64,000 nucleotides of DNA. Origin: Ancylobacter novellus (GTDB lineage Bacteria; Pseudomonadota; Alphaproteobacteria; Rhizobiales; Xanthobacteraceae). The stretch covers positions 1-64,000 of the forward strand of contig QFQD01000002.1 of the NCBI GenBank assembly GCA_003241485.1, read 5' to 3'. A program made the position numbers and the translations under genes. The notes beneath the pieces were generated by a model, which was not told the origin of the DNA, made no database searches, and saw nothing but the letters and a program-made list of their open reading frames with translations. Of this stretch, positions 54,378-63,696 are shown one piece after another (the first letter of the stretch is position 1; each line of letters begins with the position of its first letter).

Positions 54378-57176
54378 ATGTTCGGCGCTCTCGCGCGAAA
54401 GCTCTTCGGATCGGCCAATGACCGCCGCGTGCGCGGTTATCAGCCGAAAGTCGCCGCCATCAACGCGCTGGAACCGGAGCTACTGAAGCTCAGCGACGAC
54501 GAGCTGCGCGCCCGTACGGCGCAGTTCAAGGAGCAGCTGGCCAACGGCGCCACCCTCGACGACCTTCTCGTGCCCGCCTTCGCCACCGTGCGTGAGGCGG
54601 CCCGGCGCGCGCTGGGCCAGCGGCATTTCGACGTACAGCTAATCGGCGGCATGGTGCTGCACGAGCGCGGCATCGCCGAGATGCGCACCGGCGAAGGCAA
54701 GACGCTGGTCGGCACCTCGCCGGTCTATCTCAACGCGCTGACCGGCAAGGGCGTGCACGTCGTCACCGTGAACGACTACCTCGCCAAGCGCGACGCCGAG
54801 TGGATGGGGCGCGTCTACCGCTTCCTCGGCCTCACCGTCGGCATCATCCACCACGGGCTCGACGACAATGAGCGGCGCGCGGCCTATGCCTGCGACGTCA
54901 CCTACGCGACGAACAACGAGCTCGGCTTCGACTATCTGCGCGACAACATGAAGTACGAGCTGAACCAGATGGTGCAGCGCCCGCACTTCTATGCCGTGGT
55001 CGACGAGGTGGACTCCATCCTCATCGACGAAGCGCGCACCCCGCTCATCATCTCCGGCCCGCTCGACGACCGCTCGGACTTCTACAACACCATCGACACC
55101 TACATACCCAAGCTGTCGAAGGAGGATTACGAGGTCGACGAGAAGCAGCGTTCCGTCGCCATGACCGAAGGCGGCATGGAGAAGATCGAGAACCTGCTGC
55201 GCGAGGCCGGCCTGCTGAAGGGCGATGGCGGCCTGTACGACATCGAGAACGTCTCGGTGGTCCACCACGTCAATCAGGCGCTGCGGGCCCACACGCTGTT
55301 CCAGCGCGACAAGGACTACATCGTCCGCAACAACGAAGTCGTCATAATCGACGAGTTCACCGGCCGCATGATGCCCGGCCGCCGCTATTCGGAAGGCCTC
55401 CACCAGGCGCTGGAAGCCAAGGAGCGCGTTCAGGTTCAGCCGGAGAACCAGACGCTCGCCTCCATCACCTTCCAGAACTATTTCCGCATGTACGAGAAGC
55501 TGGCCGGCATGACCGGCACGGCGAACACCGAGGCGGCCGAGTTCGGCGACATCTACAATCTCGAAGTCATCGAGATCCCGACCAATCTGCCCGTCCAGCG
55601 TATCGACGACGACGACGAGGTCTACCGGACCGCGGGCGAGAAATACAACGCCATCATCGACCTCATCGAGGAGTGCAAGGCGAAGGGACAGCCCGTCCTC
55701 GTCGGCACCACCTCCATCGAGAAGTCGGAACTGCTGGCCGAGCTGCTGAAGAAGCGCGGCTTCAAGCAGAAGGACTTCTCGGACCCCGACGCCTTCCGCC
55801 CGCTCTATGACGGCGACCAGGGCAAGGCAGAGGACAAGGTGTTCGCGGTGCTGAACGCCCGCCACCACGAGCAGGAATCCTACATCGTCAGCCAGGCCGG
55901 CGTGCCTGGCGCGATCACCATCGCCACCAACATGGCGGGCCGCGGCACCGACATCCAGCTCGGCGGCAATGCCGACATGCGCATCGAGCGCGAACTCGCC
56001 GGCATGCCCGAGGGCGACGAGCGCGCCGCTGCCGAAGCGGCGATCCGTACCGAGATCGCCGCCCTCAAGGCCCGCGCCCTCGCCGCTGGCGGCCTCTATG
56101 TCATCGGCACCGAACGCCACGAGAGCCGCCGCATCGACAATCAGCTGCGCGGCCGCTCGGGCCGTCAGGGCGACCCCGGCCACTCGCACTTCTTCCTGTC
56201 GCTGGAAGACGACCTGATGCGCATCTTCGGGTCGGACCGGCTCGACGGCATGCTGCAGAAACTCGGCCTCAAGGAGGGCGAGGCGATCGTCCATCCCTGG
56301 ATCAACCGCGCGCTGGAAAAGGCGCAGCAGAAGGTCGAGGCGCGCAACTACGACATCCGCAAGAACCTGCTGAAATACGACGACGTGATGAACGACCAGC
56401 GCAAGGTGGTGTTCGAGCAGCGCGTCGAGCTGATGCAGGACGAGGACGTCGCCGAGACCGTCGCCGAGATGCGCCACGGCGTCATCGAGGACCTCGTCGT
56501 CAAGTTCGTGCCGCCCAACGCCTATCCCGAGCAGTGGGACACCGAGGGCCTCACCGAGGCGCTGCGCCGTGTGCTTGGGCTCGACCTGCCGGTCAAGGAA
56601 TGGGCCGCCGAGGAAGGCATCGCCGACGAGGAGATGCGCGAGCGCATCCAGAACCGCGCCGATGAGGCCATGGCCTCGAAGGTCGCCCAGTATGGCCCCG
56701 AGGTGATGCGCTATGTCGAGAAGTCGATCCTGCTGCAGACACTGGACCATCTCTGGCGCGAGCATCTTGTCACGCTCGACCATCTGCGTCAGGTCGTCGG
56801 CCTGCGCGGCTATGCCCAGCGCGATCCGCTGAACGAGTACAAGTCGGAAGCCTTCCAGCTTTTCGAGGCGATGCTCTCCAGCCTGCGTGAGGCGGTTACC
56901 GCCCAGCTGCTGCGCGTCGAGGTGATGATGAGCCCGCCGCCCGAGCCGCCCCCGGCCGTGCCGCACCACATCGACGCCGCCACCGGCGAGGACGAGTTCG
57001 CCTTCGCCGACGACGCCTTCGCCCAGGCGGCGACGCTGGCGCCCATGGCCGATGCCGACGAGGCGGCGCGCCGTGACCCCAACGACCCCTCGACCTGGGG
57101 CCGGGTCGGGCGCAACGAGGCCTGCCCGTGCGGGTCGGGCCTCAAGTACAAGCACTGCCACGGTAAGTTCATATGA
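54378..57176 (+). CDS. secA: Preprotein translocase ATPase SecA
   Basis: 932 aa. Drives Sec-dependent export. Walker A is in MRTGEGKTLV (TGEGKT, 104-109), then the DEAD-like VDEVDSILIDEARTPLIIS, the IRA/HWD region and the C-terminal zinc SEC-C motif CPCGSGLKYKHCHG. Start MFGALARKLFG matches the alphaproteobacterial pattern; a GTG at 54306 is in frame but would add a non-conserved leader. Overlaps the next gene by 4 nt. Confidence 0.97.
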   Translation: MFGALARKLFGSANDRRVRGYQPKVAAINALEPELLKLSDDELRARTAQFKEQLANGATLDDLLVPAFATVREAARRALGQRHFDVQLIGGMVLHERGIAEMRTGEGKTLVGTSPVYLNALTGKGVHVVTVNDYLAKRDAEWMGRVYRFLGLTVGIIHHGLDDNERRAAYACDVTYATNNELGFDYLRDNMKYELNQMVQRPHFYAVVDEVDSILIDEARTPLIISGPLDDRSDFYNTIDTYIPKLSKEDYEVDEKQRSVAMTEGGMEKIENLLREAGLLKGDGGLYDIENVSVVHHVNQALRAHTLFQRDKDYIVRNNEVVIIDEFTGRMMPGRRYSEGLHQALEAKERVQVQPENQTLASITFQNYFRMYEKLAGMTGTANTEAAEFGDIYNLEVIEIPTNLPVQRIDDDDEVYRTAGEKYNAIIDLIEECKAKGQPVLVGTTSIEKSELLAELLKKRGFKQKDFSDPDAFRPLYDGDQGKAEDKVFAVLNARHHEQESYIVSQAGVPGAITIATNMAGRGTDIQLGGNADMRIERELAGMPEGDERAAAEAAIRTEIAALKARALAAGGLYVIGTERHESRRIDNQLRGRSGRQGDPGHSHFFLSLEDDLMRIFGSDRLDGMLQKLGLKEGEAIVHPWINRALEKAQQKVEARNYDIRKNLLKYDDVMNDQRKVVFEQRVELMQDEDVAETVAEMRHGVIEDLVVKFVPPNAYPEQWDTEGLTEALRRVLGLDLPVKEWAAEEGIADEEMRERIQNRADEAMASKVAQYGPEVMRYVEKSILLQTLDHLWREHLVTLDHLRQVVGLRGYAQRDPLNEYKSEAFQLFEAMLSSLREAVTAQLLRVEVMMSPPPEPPPAVPHHIDAATGEDEFAFADDAFAQAATLAPMADADEAARRDPNDPSTWGRVGRNEACPCGSGLKYKHCHGKFI

Positions 57177-57565
57177 GTGGTGGCGGCCCGATCCGCGACG
57201 CTATTCGCGAGGTCGAGGCCGCCGAGGAAATGCTGCGTGACGCCGCCCTTCGGGGCGACGTCACCGCGCTCGACGCCGTGCTGGCCGAGGATCTCGTCTT
57301 CATCAATCTGGCCGGGCAGTTACTGTCGAAGGCCGACGACCTCGATCTCCACCGCAGCGGCGCTTTAAAGCTGAGCCACCTCGCCTTCTCCGATTTCCGT
57401 TTCCGCTCCTTGGCGCCAGAGCTCGTTCAGTCGGTGCTGCGCGCGGATGCTGGCGGGCACATGGGCGGGGCACCCTTTACCGCGGCGCTGCGCTTCAGCC
57501 GGATATGGCGGCGCGAGCCGGGCGGCTGGCGGGTCGCCAGCGCCCATGCCACCCCTATCGGCTGA
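57173..57565 (+). CDS. Nuclear transport factor 2-like (DUF4440) protein
   Basis: 130 aa. A cone-shaped alpha+beta NTF2-like protein: a first helix with AEEMLRDAALRGDVTALDAVLAEDLVFINLAGQLLSKADDLDLH, the beta strands with FTAALRFSRIWRREPGGWRVASAHATP. Often a small ligand-binding or polyketide-like enzyme domain. The start overlaps the secA stop (ATGA), so it is cotranslated with secA, though no known functional link exists. Confidence 0.82.
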   Translation: MSGGGPIRDAIREVEAAEEMLRDAALRGDVTALDAVLAEDLVFINLAGQLLSKADDLDLHRSGALKLSHLAFSDFRFRSLAPELVQSVLRADAGGHMGGAPFTAALRFSRIWRREPGGWRVASAHATPIG

Positions 57566-57596
57566 CGCCTTCTCCCTACGCCCGTAAACGCCAGAA

Positions 57597-57626
57597 AAAA
57601 GGCCCGTGATCGCTCGCGGGCCTTTT
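57597..57626. terminator. Bidirectional intrinsic terminator
   Basis: AAAAGGCCCG and CGGGCCTTTT (10 bp) around a 10-nt loop that can itself pair partly; T- and A-runs on both sides. Between the NTF2-like gene (+) and the L,D-transpeptidase gene (-). Confidence 0.88.
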
Positions 57627-57648
57627 GGCATTCAAGGGGATGGCGGGG

Positions 57649-59448
57649 CTACTGCGCCGTCGAGGAGAAGGTGCCCGGCGTCAGGATCGTCGCGCCCGGC
57701 AGCGCGCTCCCGCTTTGGCCCGAGGCCGTTATCGAGGGACGCAGCTGCGGCGAAGCGGCGGCCGCAGCCGCCGCGGACGGGGTCGGCACGCTGGTATAGG
57801 TCGCCTGCCCCGGCGTCGGCACGGGGGCATAGCCCGGCTGCGGCGCGGCCGTGGCGGACGGCGCGGCCGGAGCCGGGACGCGGGGCGGCTGGTGTGCGGG
57901 CGGCGCGGCGTTGGCAGGGGTACGGGTCGCCACCTGCTGCGGCACCGGCGGGCGAGCGGGCGGCACAGGCACATCGGCAACCGATGTTGCGGAGGCCGGC
58001 GCCGGCGCGGCGCTGCCGCCGCCGAACAGGCTGCTGAAGGAGAAACCGGCATTGGTGAGCGCGGAGGCGCCGCTGGACGCCGGCGGCGTGCTGGCCGGCG
58101 CGGGGGTGCTCGCCTGCGTGCTCGTGCCGGAGCCACCGCCGAACCAGCCCTTCACGCTGTCGAGGAAGCCTCCACCGGAATCCAGCGCGGCGACCTGCGT
58201 GCCCGGCGCGGTGACGGCGGGCGAGCGCGCACTGAGAACGCCGTTGCCCGGCGCCGCCGCGAGCTGGCTGCCCTGGTCGCCAGGGATATCGCCGGGACGC
58301 GGCGCCGGCATGGGCACCGCGGCGGTCGATTTTCCGCCCATCGAGGCGGCGACGTCGGTTGCCGCCGGCACCATGTCGGCGCTGGCGAGGGCGATCGTGT
58401 CCTCCGGCGCGGGCGCATTGGTCTCGACGCCATAGTCGCTGCCGGGCGGCTTCACCACGGGCGGCAGCGAGCCGGGCGCGGGAAGCTCGGGATTGGCCAG
58501 CTTGGCGATGAACACCTTGTGCATGCCGCCGTCCTTACCGGTCTTCACCGGCGCGACGGGCGCGGCCGCGCCGGCGCTGGCGATGCGGGTGGCGACGTCA
58601 TGCTGGCGGGCGGCGAGCGCTTCGCCGAGCCCATCCGGCTGGGTGTAAGGCGGGCACGCCGCCGAGGCCTGGAACTTCTGGCCCGGATCGGTCGGGGTCG
58701 CGTTGAACACGTAGCGTTTGCCGCAATAGTCGACCTTGGGCGGCGCCTTGGTGATCTCGAAGGTGTCGCTGCCTTCCTTCAGCATCTTCCAGAAGGCGAG
58801 GTTCGGGTTGTTGCGGTGGCGGACCATGTTGTCCGCCGTCATGCGGAACGGATAAGCCTGCACCTGGAAGGAACGCTGCCCGCCCTTGAAGCTCTCGCGC
58901 CCCAGCGTGAACAGCTCCTGGATCTGCTCGTCGGTCATGGCGTAGCAGCCGCGCGAGGAGCAGTCGCCATGCACCATCAGGTTGGAGCCGTAGCGCCCCA
59001 GCGCCTTGTCATAGGCATTGGGAAAGCCGAGGTCGAAGGCGAGATAATATTGCGAGTTCGGGTTCATCTGGCCGGGGGTGATGGCGTAGAAGCCTTCCGG
59101 CGCCTGCCGGTCACCCTCCTTCACCTTCGGGCCCAGCTCGCCGGACCAGCGGCAGATCGGGTAGGTCTTCAAAAGCGCATAGTCGCCGCTGGTGGTCTGC
59201 TTCCAGACCTCAAGTTCCGACTCTTCCTTGAAGATGCGCACGACGATGGGGCTGGTCGCCGCCATCTGCTTTTCCTGGATCAGCGCCACCGTCTTCGGCG
59301 ACAGCACCATCGACTTGGACAAGGGTCCCGGCCCATCGTCGGCGGTGCAGGCGGCCAGCGCGAGCGCGGCCACGCCCGACAGCAGCGCCATGCGCCAGCG
59401 CGCAGCACCGGGGCCACGAACAAGCCGCTTAAGACCGGAAAGGCTCAA
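57649..59448 (-). CDS. Lipoprotein L,D-transpeptidase (YafK/ErfK family) with long Pro/Ala-rich tail
   Basis: 599 aa. Lipobox LALAAC (Cys34). The catalytic domain (about 50-270) contains RAPEGFYAI-like GDRQAPEGFYAITP, LGRYGSNLMVHGDCSSRGCYAMT with His160 and catalytic Cys168, the YkuD/ErfK signature. After about residue 285 there is a 300-aa low-complexity Ala/Pro/Ser/Thr-rich region with no fold, likely spanning peptidoglycan. Substrate (cross-links or Braun-type lipoprotein attachment) unknown. Converges with the NTF2-like gene. Confidence 0.88.
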   Translation of the reverse strand: MSLSGLKRLVRGPGAARWRMALLSGVAALALAACTADDGPGPLSKSMVLSPKTVALIQEKQMAATSPIVVRIFKEESELEVWKQTTSGDYALLKTYPICRWSGELGPKVKEGDRQAPEGFYAITPGQMNPNSQYYLAFDLGFPNAYDKALGRYGSNLMVHGDCSSRGCYAMTDEQIQELFTLGRESFKGGQRSFQVQAYPFRMTADNMVRHRNNPNLAFWKMLKEGSDTFEITKAPPKVDYCGKRYVFNATPTDPGQKFQASAACPPYTQPDGLGEALAARQHDVATRIASAGAAAPVAPVKTGKDGGMHKVFIAKLANPELPAPGSLPPVVKPPGSDYGVETNAPAPEDTIALASADMVPAATDVAASMGGKSTAAVPMPAPRPGDIPGDQGSQLAAAPGNGVLSARSPAVTAPGTQVAALDSGGGFLDSVKGWFGGGSGTSTQASTPAPASTPPASSGASALTNAGFSFSSLFGGGSAAPAPASATSVADVPVPPARPPVPQQVATRTPANAAPPAHQPPRVPAPAAPSATAAPQPGYAPVPTPGQATYTSVPTPSAAAAAAASPQLRPSITASGQSGSALPGATILTPGTFSSTAQ

Positions 59449-59573
59449 GCCCGAATACTCCCCGTGCGCCCCATGCCGTGACGACCCGTTTCCGAAACCC
59501 CTGCCCGAGCGCGATTCTAGCTGAACCGCGCGCCGCCACCAAGAGCCCCGACCGCAGCTTCGACGCGCTCGCC

Positions 59574-60527
59574 CTAGAGCGTACGGCCGATAGCGAGGAA
59601 CTTCTCGCGCCGCGCCTTGCGCAGGGCCTGCGGGTCGAGCCCTTCGAGCTCGTTCAGCGCCGTCTCAATGGCGTCGCCGGCCGCCTCGATGGCCCGTTCC
59701 GGGTCGCGATGCGCACCGCCCGGAGGCTCGGGGATGATACCGTCGATCACATGGAAGCGCGCCAGATCCTGCGCTGTGACCTTCATGTTCATCGCCGCCT
59801 CCTGCGCCTTGGCGGTGTCTCGCCAAAGGATGGAGGCCGCGCCTTCCGGCGAGATCACGCTGTAAATGGCGTGTTCGAGCATGAGCACGCGATTCGCCGT
59901 GGCGATGGCGATGGCGCCGCCCGAGCCGCCCTCGCCGATGATGACCGCGACATTGGGCACGCCGAGCGCGAGGCAGGCATCGGTCGAGCGGGCGATCGCC
60001 TCGGCCTGGCCGCGCTCTTCCGCGTCGAGGCCGGGAAAGGCGCCGGCGGTGTCGACCAGCGAGATGACGGGCAGCGAGAAACGGTCGGCAAGCTCCATCA
60101 GCCGCACCGCCTTGCGGTAGCCCTCGGGGCGCGCCATGCCGAAATTGTGCTTGATGCGGGTTTCGGTGGTCGAGCCCTTCTCCTGCCCGATCAGGCAGAC
60201 CGGCCGGCCGCGAAACCGTGCGAAACCGCCAAGGATCGCAAAGTCGTCGCCGAATTTGCGGTCGCCGGCCAGCGGGTCGAACTCGTCGAACAGCGTGTTG
60301 GCGTAATCGGTGAAATGCGGGCGCAGCGGGTGGCGGGCGACCTGCGCCTTCTGCCACGGGGTAAGGTTGGCATAGAGCTGGACCAGCGCATCGCGCGCCT
60401 TGCCTTCGAGGCGGGCGATGTCGTCGCCAATGGCAACAGCGTCACCCTGCGCGGCAACGGTACGCAACTCTTCCAGCTTGGCCTCAAGCTCGGCCACGGG
60501 CTTCTCAAAATCGAGGTAACTACGCAT
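59574..60527 (-). CDS. accA: Acetyl-CoA carboxylase carboxyltransferase subunit alpha
   Basis: 317 aa. Transfers CO2 from biotin to acetyl-CoA to make malonyl-CoA together with AccD. Start MRSYLDFEKPVAELE; conserved GGFARFRGRPVCLIGQEKG, DTAGAFPGLDAEERGQAEAIA and GEGGSGGAIAI. Upstream in-frame residues are not AccA-like. It follows xerD on the minus strand (115-nt gap). Confidence 0.97.
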   Translation of the reverse strand: MRSYLDFEKPVAELEAKLEELRTVAAQGDAVAIGDDIARLEGKARDALVQLYANLTPWQKAQVARHPLRPHFTDYANTLFDEFDPLAGDRKFGDDFAILGGFARFRGRPVCLIGQEKGSTTETRIKHNFGMARPEGYRKAVRLMELADRFSLPVISLVDTAGAFPGLDAEERGQAEAIARSTDACLALGVPNVAVIIGEGGSGGAIAIATANRVLMLEHAIYSVISPEGAASILWRDTAKAQEAAMNMKVTAQDLARFHVIDGIIPEPPGGAHRDPERAIEAAGDAIETALNELEGLDPQALRKARREKFLAIGRTL

Positions 60528-60642
60528 CGGAGGTCGGCAAACCCGGCTCATGAGGACTGCCCGCCCGGACGGACGGCGCGCGAAAGTTGCGCGGAAGCTG
60601 CCCCGAGAGGGTGGCGACGTCAAGGCAAGCCGCTCGGAAGGC

Positions 60643-61611
60643 TTAATCCGTGGCGGTATCGCCCGCCCCCTCGCCCAGCGGATGCAGGTCGCGCACGAGG
60701 CTCTTCAGCCGCTCGTCCAGCACATGAGTGTAGATCTGCGTGGTTGAGATGTCGGTATGGCCGAGCAGCGTCTGCACGATGCGCAGATCCGCCCCATGCG
60801 CCAGAAGATGGCTGGCAAAGGCGTGGCGCAGCACATGCGGCGACAGGGTGGCCGGATCGAGCCCGGCAACCAGCGCGAGATCCTTCAGATCGAGCGCCAC
60901 CTGCTGGCGGGTGATGTGACCGCTTGCCGCGCCAGAGGGAAACAGCCAGCGCGCCGCATCCGCAGGCCCCTTGTCCTTCGGCTTCGCCGCGCGAACCTTC
61001 TCCAGCGCCGCGCGATAGGCCCGCATCGCCACCTTCGCCGCCTCGCCGAGCGGCACCAGCCGCTCCTTGGCCCCCTTGCCGCGCACGATGATGGCGTCGC
61101 CCTTGGCGGTGGCCGCCGAGGCCGGCAGCGCGGCAAGCTCGGAAACGCGAAGGCCCGTCGCGTAGAGCAGCTCGACGAAGCAGGCGACACGCGCCCGGCG
61201 CGCGCTCTCCAGCAGGCTCGGCACGGCCTCGCCCGCCCGGGCATGGGCCGTCTCGATCAGCCTCGTGACTTCGTCGAGCGACAGCACCTTGGGCAGCGGC
61301 CGCGTGCGGCGCGGGCCCTCCAGCACGGCGGCGGGATCGTCGCCGCGGTGATTCTCGACATAGAGGAAGCGGTGGAACTGGCGCAGCGCCGACAGTTTGC
61401 GCGCCACGCTGGCACTGGCGAGGCCGCGGGCGGAGAGCTCGGCGAGATAGGCGCGTATGTCGCTCGTCTGCGCGGATGTCGCATCGACCCCCTGCGTGCC
61501 GAGGAAGGCCTCGTAATCCTCGAGGTCGCGGCCATAGGCGGCAAGCGTGTTGGCGCTGGCGCCGCGCTCGGCGGCGATCATGTCGAGGAAAAGCGCGGCG
61601 GGCCGGCTCAC
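60643..61611 (-). CDS. xerD: Site-specific tyrosine recombinase XerD
   Basis: 322 aa from a GTG that overlaps the stop of the small upstream gene. Catalytic residues seen: Arg155 (TGLRVSEL), Lys (KGAKERLVP), His259-x-x-Arg262 (HVLRHAF), His285 (LLGHTDIS) and Tyr294 (TQIYTHV). The N-terminal SAM-like DNA-binding domain begins AALFLDMIAAERGAS. With XerC it resolves chromosome dimers at dif. Since housekeeping, not a mobile-element integrase. Confidence 0.93.
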   Translation of the reverse strand: MSRPAALFLDMIAAERGASANTLAAYGRDLEDYEAFLGTQGVDATSAQTSDIRAYLAELSARGLASASVARKLSALRQFHRFLYVENHRGDDPAAVLEGPRRTRPLPKVLSLDEVTRLIETAHARAGEAVPSLLESARRARVACFVELLYATGLRVSELAALPASAATAKGDAIIVRGKGAKERLVPLGEAAKVAMRAYRAALEKVRAAKPKDKGPADAARWLFPSGAASGHITRQQVALDLKDLALVAGLDPATLSPHVLRHAFASHLLAHGADLRIVQTLLGHTDISTTQIYTHVLDERLKSLVRDLHPLGEGAGDTATD

Positions 61612-61751
61612 GGCGTCTTGCGATCGAGCGGCACGCTGACGCTCATCTCGCGCGGCTGCGGCTGGACGAGATTGGCCAGCGCCCACATCGCGCCGTAGCC
61701 GATGCCGCCGAGGATGGCCAGGATGACGAGAAGGCGGATGAGGCTCGGCAT
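61608..61751 (-). CDS. Small single-TM protein translationally coupled to xerD
   Basis: 47 aa: MPSLIRLLVILAILGGIGYGAMWALANL forms one membrane helix and the rest (VQPQPREMSVSVPLDRKTP) is a short tail. The stop overlaps the xerD GTG. It is too short for usual gene-length cut-offs but the coding signal (GC-ending codons, overlap, clean start) is convincing. Unknown function. Confidence 0.75.
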   Translation of the reverse strand: MPSLIRLLVILAILGGIGYGAMWALANLVQPQPREMSVSVPLDRKTP

Positions 61752-61909
61752 GGCAGGCAGATCGTCCGGAGCGAATCGGGTGGGGCGAATTGGTTCGATC
61801 CTAGAACCTTTACCCCGCCGGACGGAAGAAAGCGCGGGCGCCAGAGTCCCGCTTGCCGAAGGCCACGGTTACATTGCGTCGCCTCGTCGCGGATGATAGT
61901 CGCCTCTCG

Positions 61910-62548
61910 ATGAGCGAGCATGAGGCCAGCGGGCAAGAGGCCGGAAACGAGGCCATGACAGCGGATTTCGTCCAGGGCGAGAAGGCGGCGGCGCTGCGCG
62001 ACCGGCTGGGCAAGCGTTCCATTGTGCTTGTCGGCATGATGGGCGCGGGCAAATCATCCGTCGGCAAGCGCCTCGCCCGCCGCCTCGCTTTGCCCTTCGC
62101 CGATGCCGACACGGAGATCGAGCAGGCGGCCGGTATGACGATCCCGGAGATCTTCACCCATCGCGGCGAGCCGGCCTTCCGCGACGGCGAGAAGAAGGTG
62201 ATCGCGCGCCTGCTGGAGAACGGGCCGATGGTGCTCGCCACCGGCGGCGGCGCATTCATGAACGAGGAAACCCGCGAGGCCATCGCCCGCCACGGTGTCT
62301 CGGTCTGGCTGAAGGCCGATCTCGATCTGCTGCTGCGCCGCGTGCGCCGGCGCGACGACCGCCCGCTGCTGCGCAACGAGGACCCGGCCGGCACACTCGC
62401 CCGGCTGATCGACCTTCGCTACCCCACCTATGCGCAGGCGGCGATCACCGTCGTCTCGCACGATGTGCCGCAGGACGCCATGGTCGAGGTAGTGGTGGAC
62501 GCGCTGGCGCGCCACCTCGCTGCCCCGCCAACAGGAGAAACGCCGTGA
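61910..62548 (+). CDS. aroK: Shikimate kinase
   Basis: 212 aa. P-loop GMMGAGKSSVGKRLA (about 42-56), the shikimate-binding FADADTEIE with DxD, GGGAFMNEETRE and RRRDDRPLL. The ATG at 61910 is used; ATG at 61955 would also fit the domain. Phosphorylates shikimate before EPSP. It overlaps aroB by 4 nt. Confidence 0.94.
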   Translation: MSEHEASGQEAGNEAMTADFVQGEKAAALRDRLGKRSIVLVGMMGAGKSSVGKRLARRLALPFADADTEIEQAAGMTIPEIFTHRGEPAFRDGEKKVIARLLENGPMVLATGGGAFMNEETREAIARHGVSVWLKADLDLLLRRVRRRDDRPLLRNEDPAGTLARLIDLRYPTYAQAAITVVSHDVPQDAMVEVVVDALARHLAAPPTGETP

Positions 62549-63687
62549 CCCGCGCCGCCGACGACGACACCCGTGCTGACCTCACCCGGCTTTCCGTCGG
62601 GCTGGGCGAGCGGGCCTATGACATCGTCATCGGCCCCGGCCTGTTCGCGGAAGCCGGCGCCCGCATCGCCGCGCTGCGTCCCGGCGCGCGTGTCGGCATC
62701 GTCACCGACCGCAATGTCGCCGAGCGCCATCTCGCCACGGTGGAGGCCTCGCTGAAGGCCGCCGGCTTGACGCCGACGCCGGTCCTCGTCGAACCGGGCG
62801 AGAAGTCGAAGAGCTTTGGCGTTTTCGAGCAGGTGCTGGACGGACTGCTGGCGGCGCGCATCGAGCGAGGCGACCTCGTGCTGGCGCTGGGCGGCGGCGT
62901 GGTCGGCGATCTCGCGGGCTTCGCGGCGGCGGCGCTTCGGCGCGGCGTCGATTTCGTACAGGCGCCGACCAGCCTGCTGGCGCAGGTCGATTCCTCCGTC
63001 GGCGGCAAGACCGGCATCAATTCGCGCTACGGGAAGAACCTGATCGGCGCCTTCCACCAGCCGATCCTCGTGCTGGCCGATACCCAGGCGCTCGACACGC
63101 TGCCGCTGCGCGAATTCCGCTCGGGCTATGCCGAGGTCGCCAAATACGGGCTGATCGACAACGCGCCCTTCTTCGCCTGGCTTGAGCGCAAGTGGCAGGA
63201 CGTGTTCAGCGGCGGCCCGTCGCGGATCGAGGCCATCGCCACCAGCTGCGCCTCCAAGGCCGCCGTCGTCGCCCGCGACGAGAAGGAGACCGGCGACCGC
63301 GCCCTGCTCAATCTCGGCCACACCTTCGGCCACGCGCTGGAGGCCGGCGCGGGCTTCTCCCAGCGCCTCCTGCACGGCGAGGCCGTCGCCATCGGCATGG
63401 CACAGGCCTTCCGCTTCTCCGCCGCGCAGGGCCTGTGCGCGAGCGCGGATGCCGCGCGGGTGGAAGCCCATCTCAAAGCCGTGGGCCTGCCCGCGCGCAT
63501 CAAGGACATTCCCGGCGAGCTGCCGGGCACGGAAGGGCTGATGGCCCTCATCGGCCAGGACAAGAAGGTCTCGCGCGGCGCGCTCACCTTCATCCTCGCT
63601 CGCGGCATCGGCCAGAGTTTCATCGCCAGGGATGTCGAGCCGGCGGCCGTGCGCGCTTTCCTTGAGGGTGAGCGCGCAGCCGGATAA
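62545..63687 (+). CDS. aroB: 3-dehydroquinate synthase
   Basis: 380 aa. NAD-binding GGGVVGDLAGFAAA (about 115-128), the metal-binding region KTGINSRYGKNLIGAFHQP and the C-terminal LLNLGHTFGHALE with the conserved His. GTG start overlapping aroK. Converts DAHP to dehydroquinate. Confidence 0.96.
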   Translation: MTRAADDDTRADLTRLSVGLGERAYDIVIGPGLFAEAGARIAALRPGARVGIVTDRNVAERHLATVEASLKAAGLTPTPVLVEPGEKSKSFGVFEQVLDGLLAARIERGDLVLALGGGVVGDLAGFAAAALRRGVDFVQAPTSLLAQVDSSVGGKTGINSRYGKNLIGAFHQPILVLADTQALDTLPLREFRSGYAEVAKYGLIDNAPFFAWLERKWQDVFSGGPSRIEAIATSCASKAAVVARDEKETGDRALLNLGHTFGHALEAGAGFSQRLLHGEAVAIGMAQAFRFSAAQGLCASADAARVEAHLKAVGLPARIKDIPGELPGTEGLMALIGQDKKVSRGALTFILARGIGQSFIARDVEPAAVRAFLEGERAAG

Positions 63688-63696
63688 GAGTCAGGC

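Noticed and set aside
54639..57161. An 840-codon open frame antisense to secA
   Set aside because: Shadow of secA on the opposite strand, with His/Asp/Val-rich nonsense sequence and no family features.
60643..61611. Tyrosine recombinase considered as integrase of a mobile element
   Set aside because: Full XerD length and catalytic pattern in a housekeeping context (accA, aroK-aroB) with no attachment sites or cargo.
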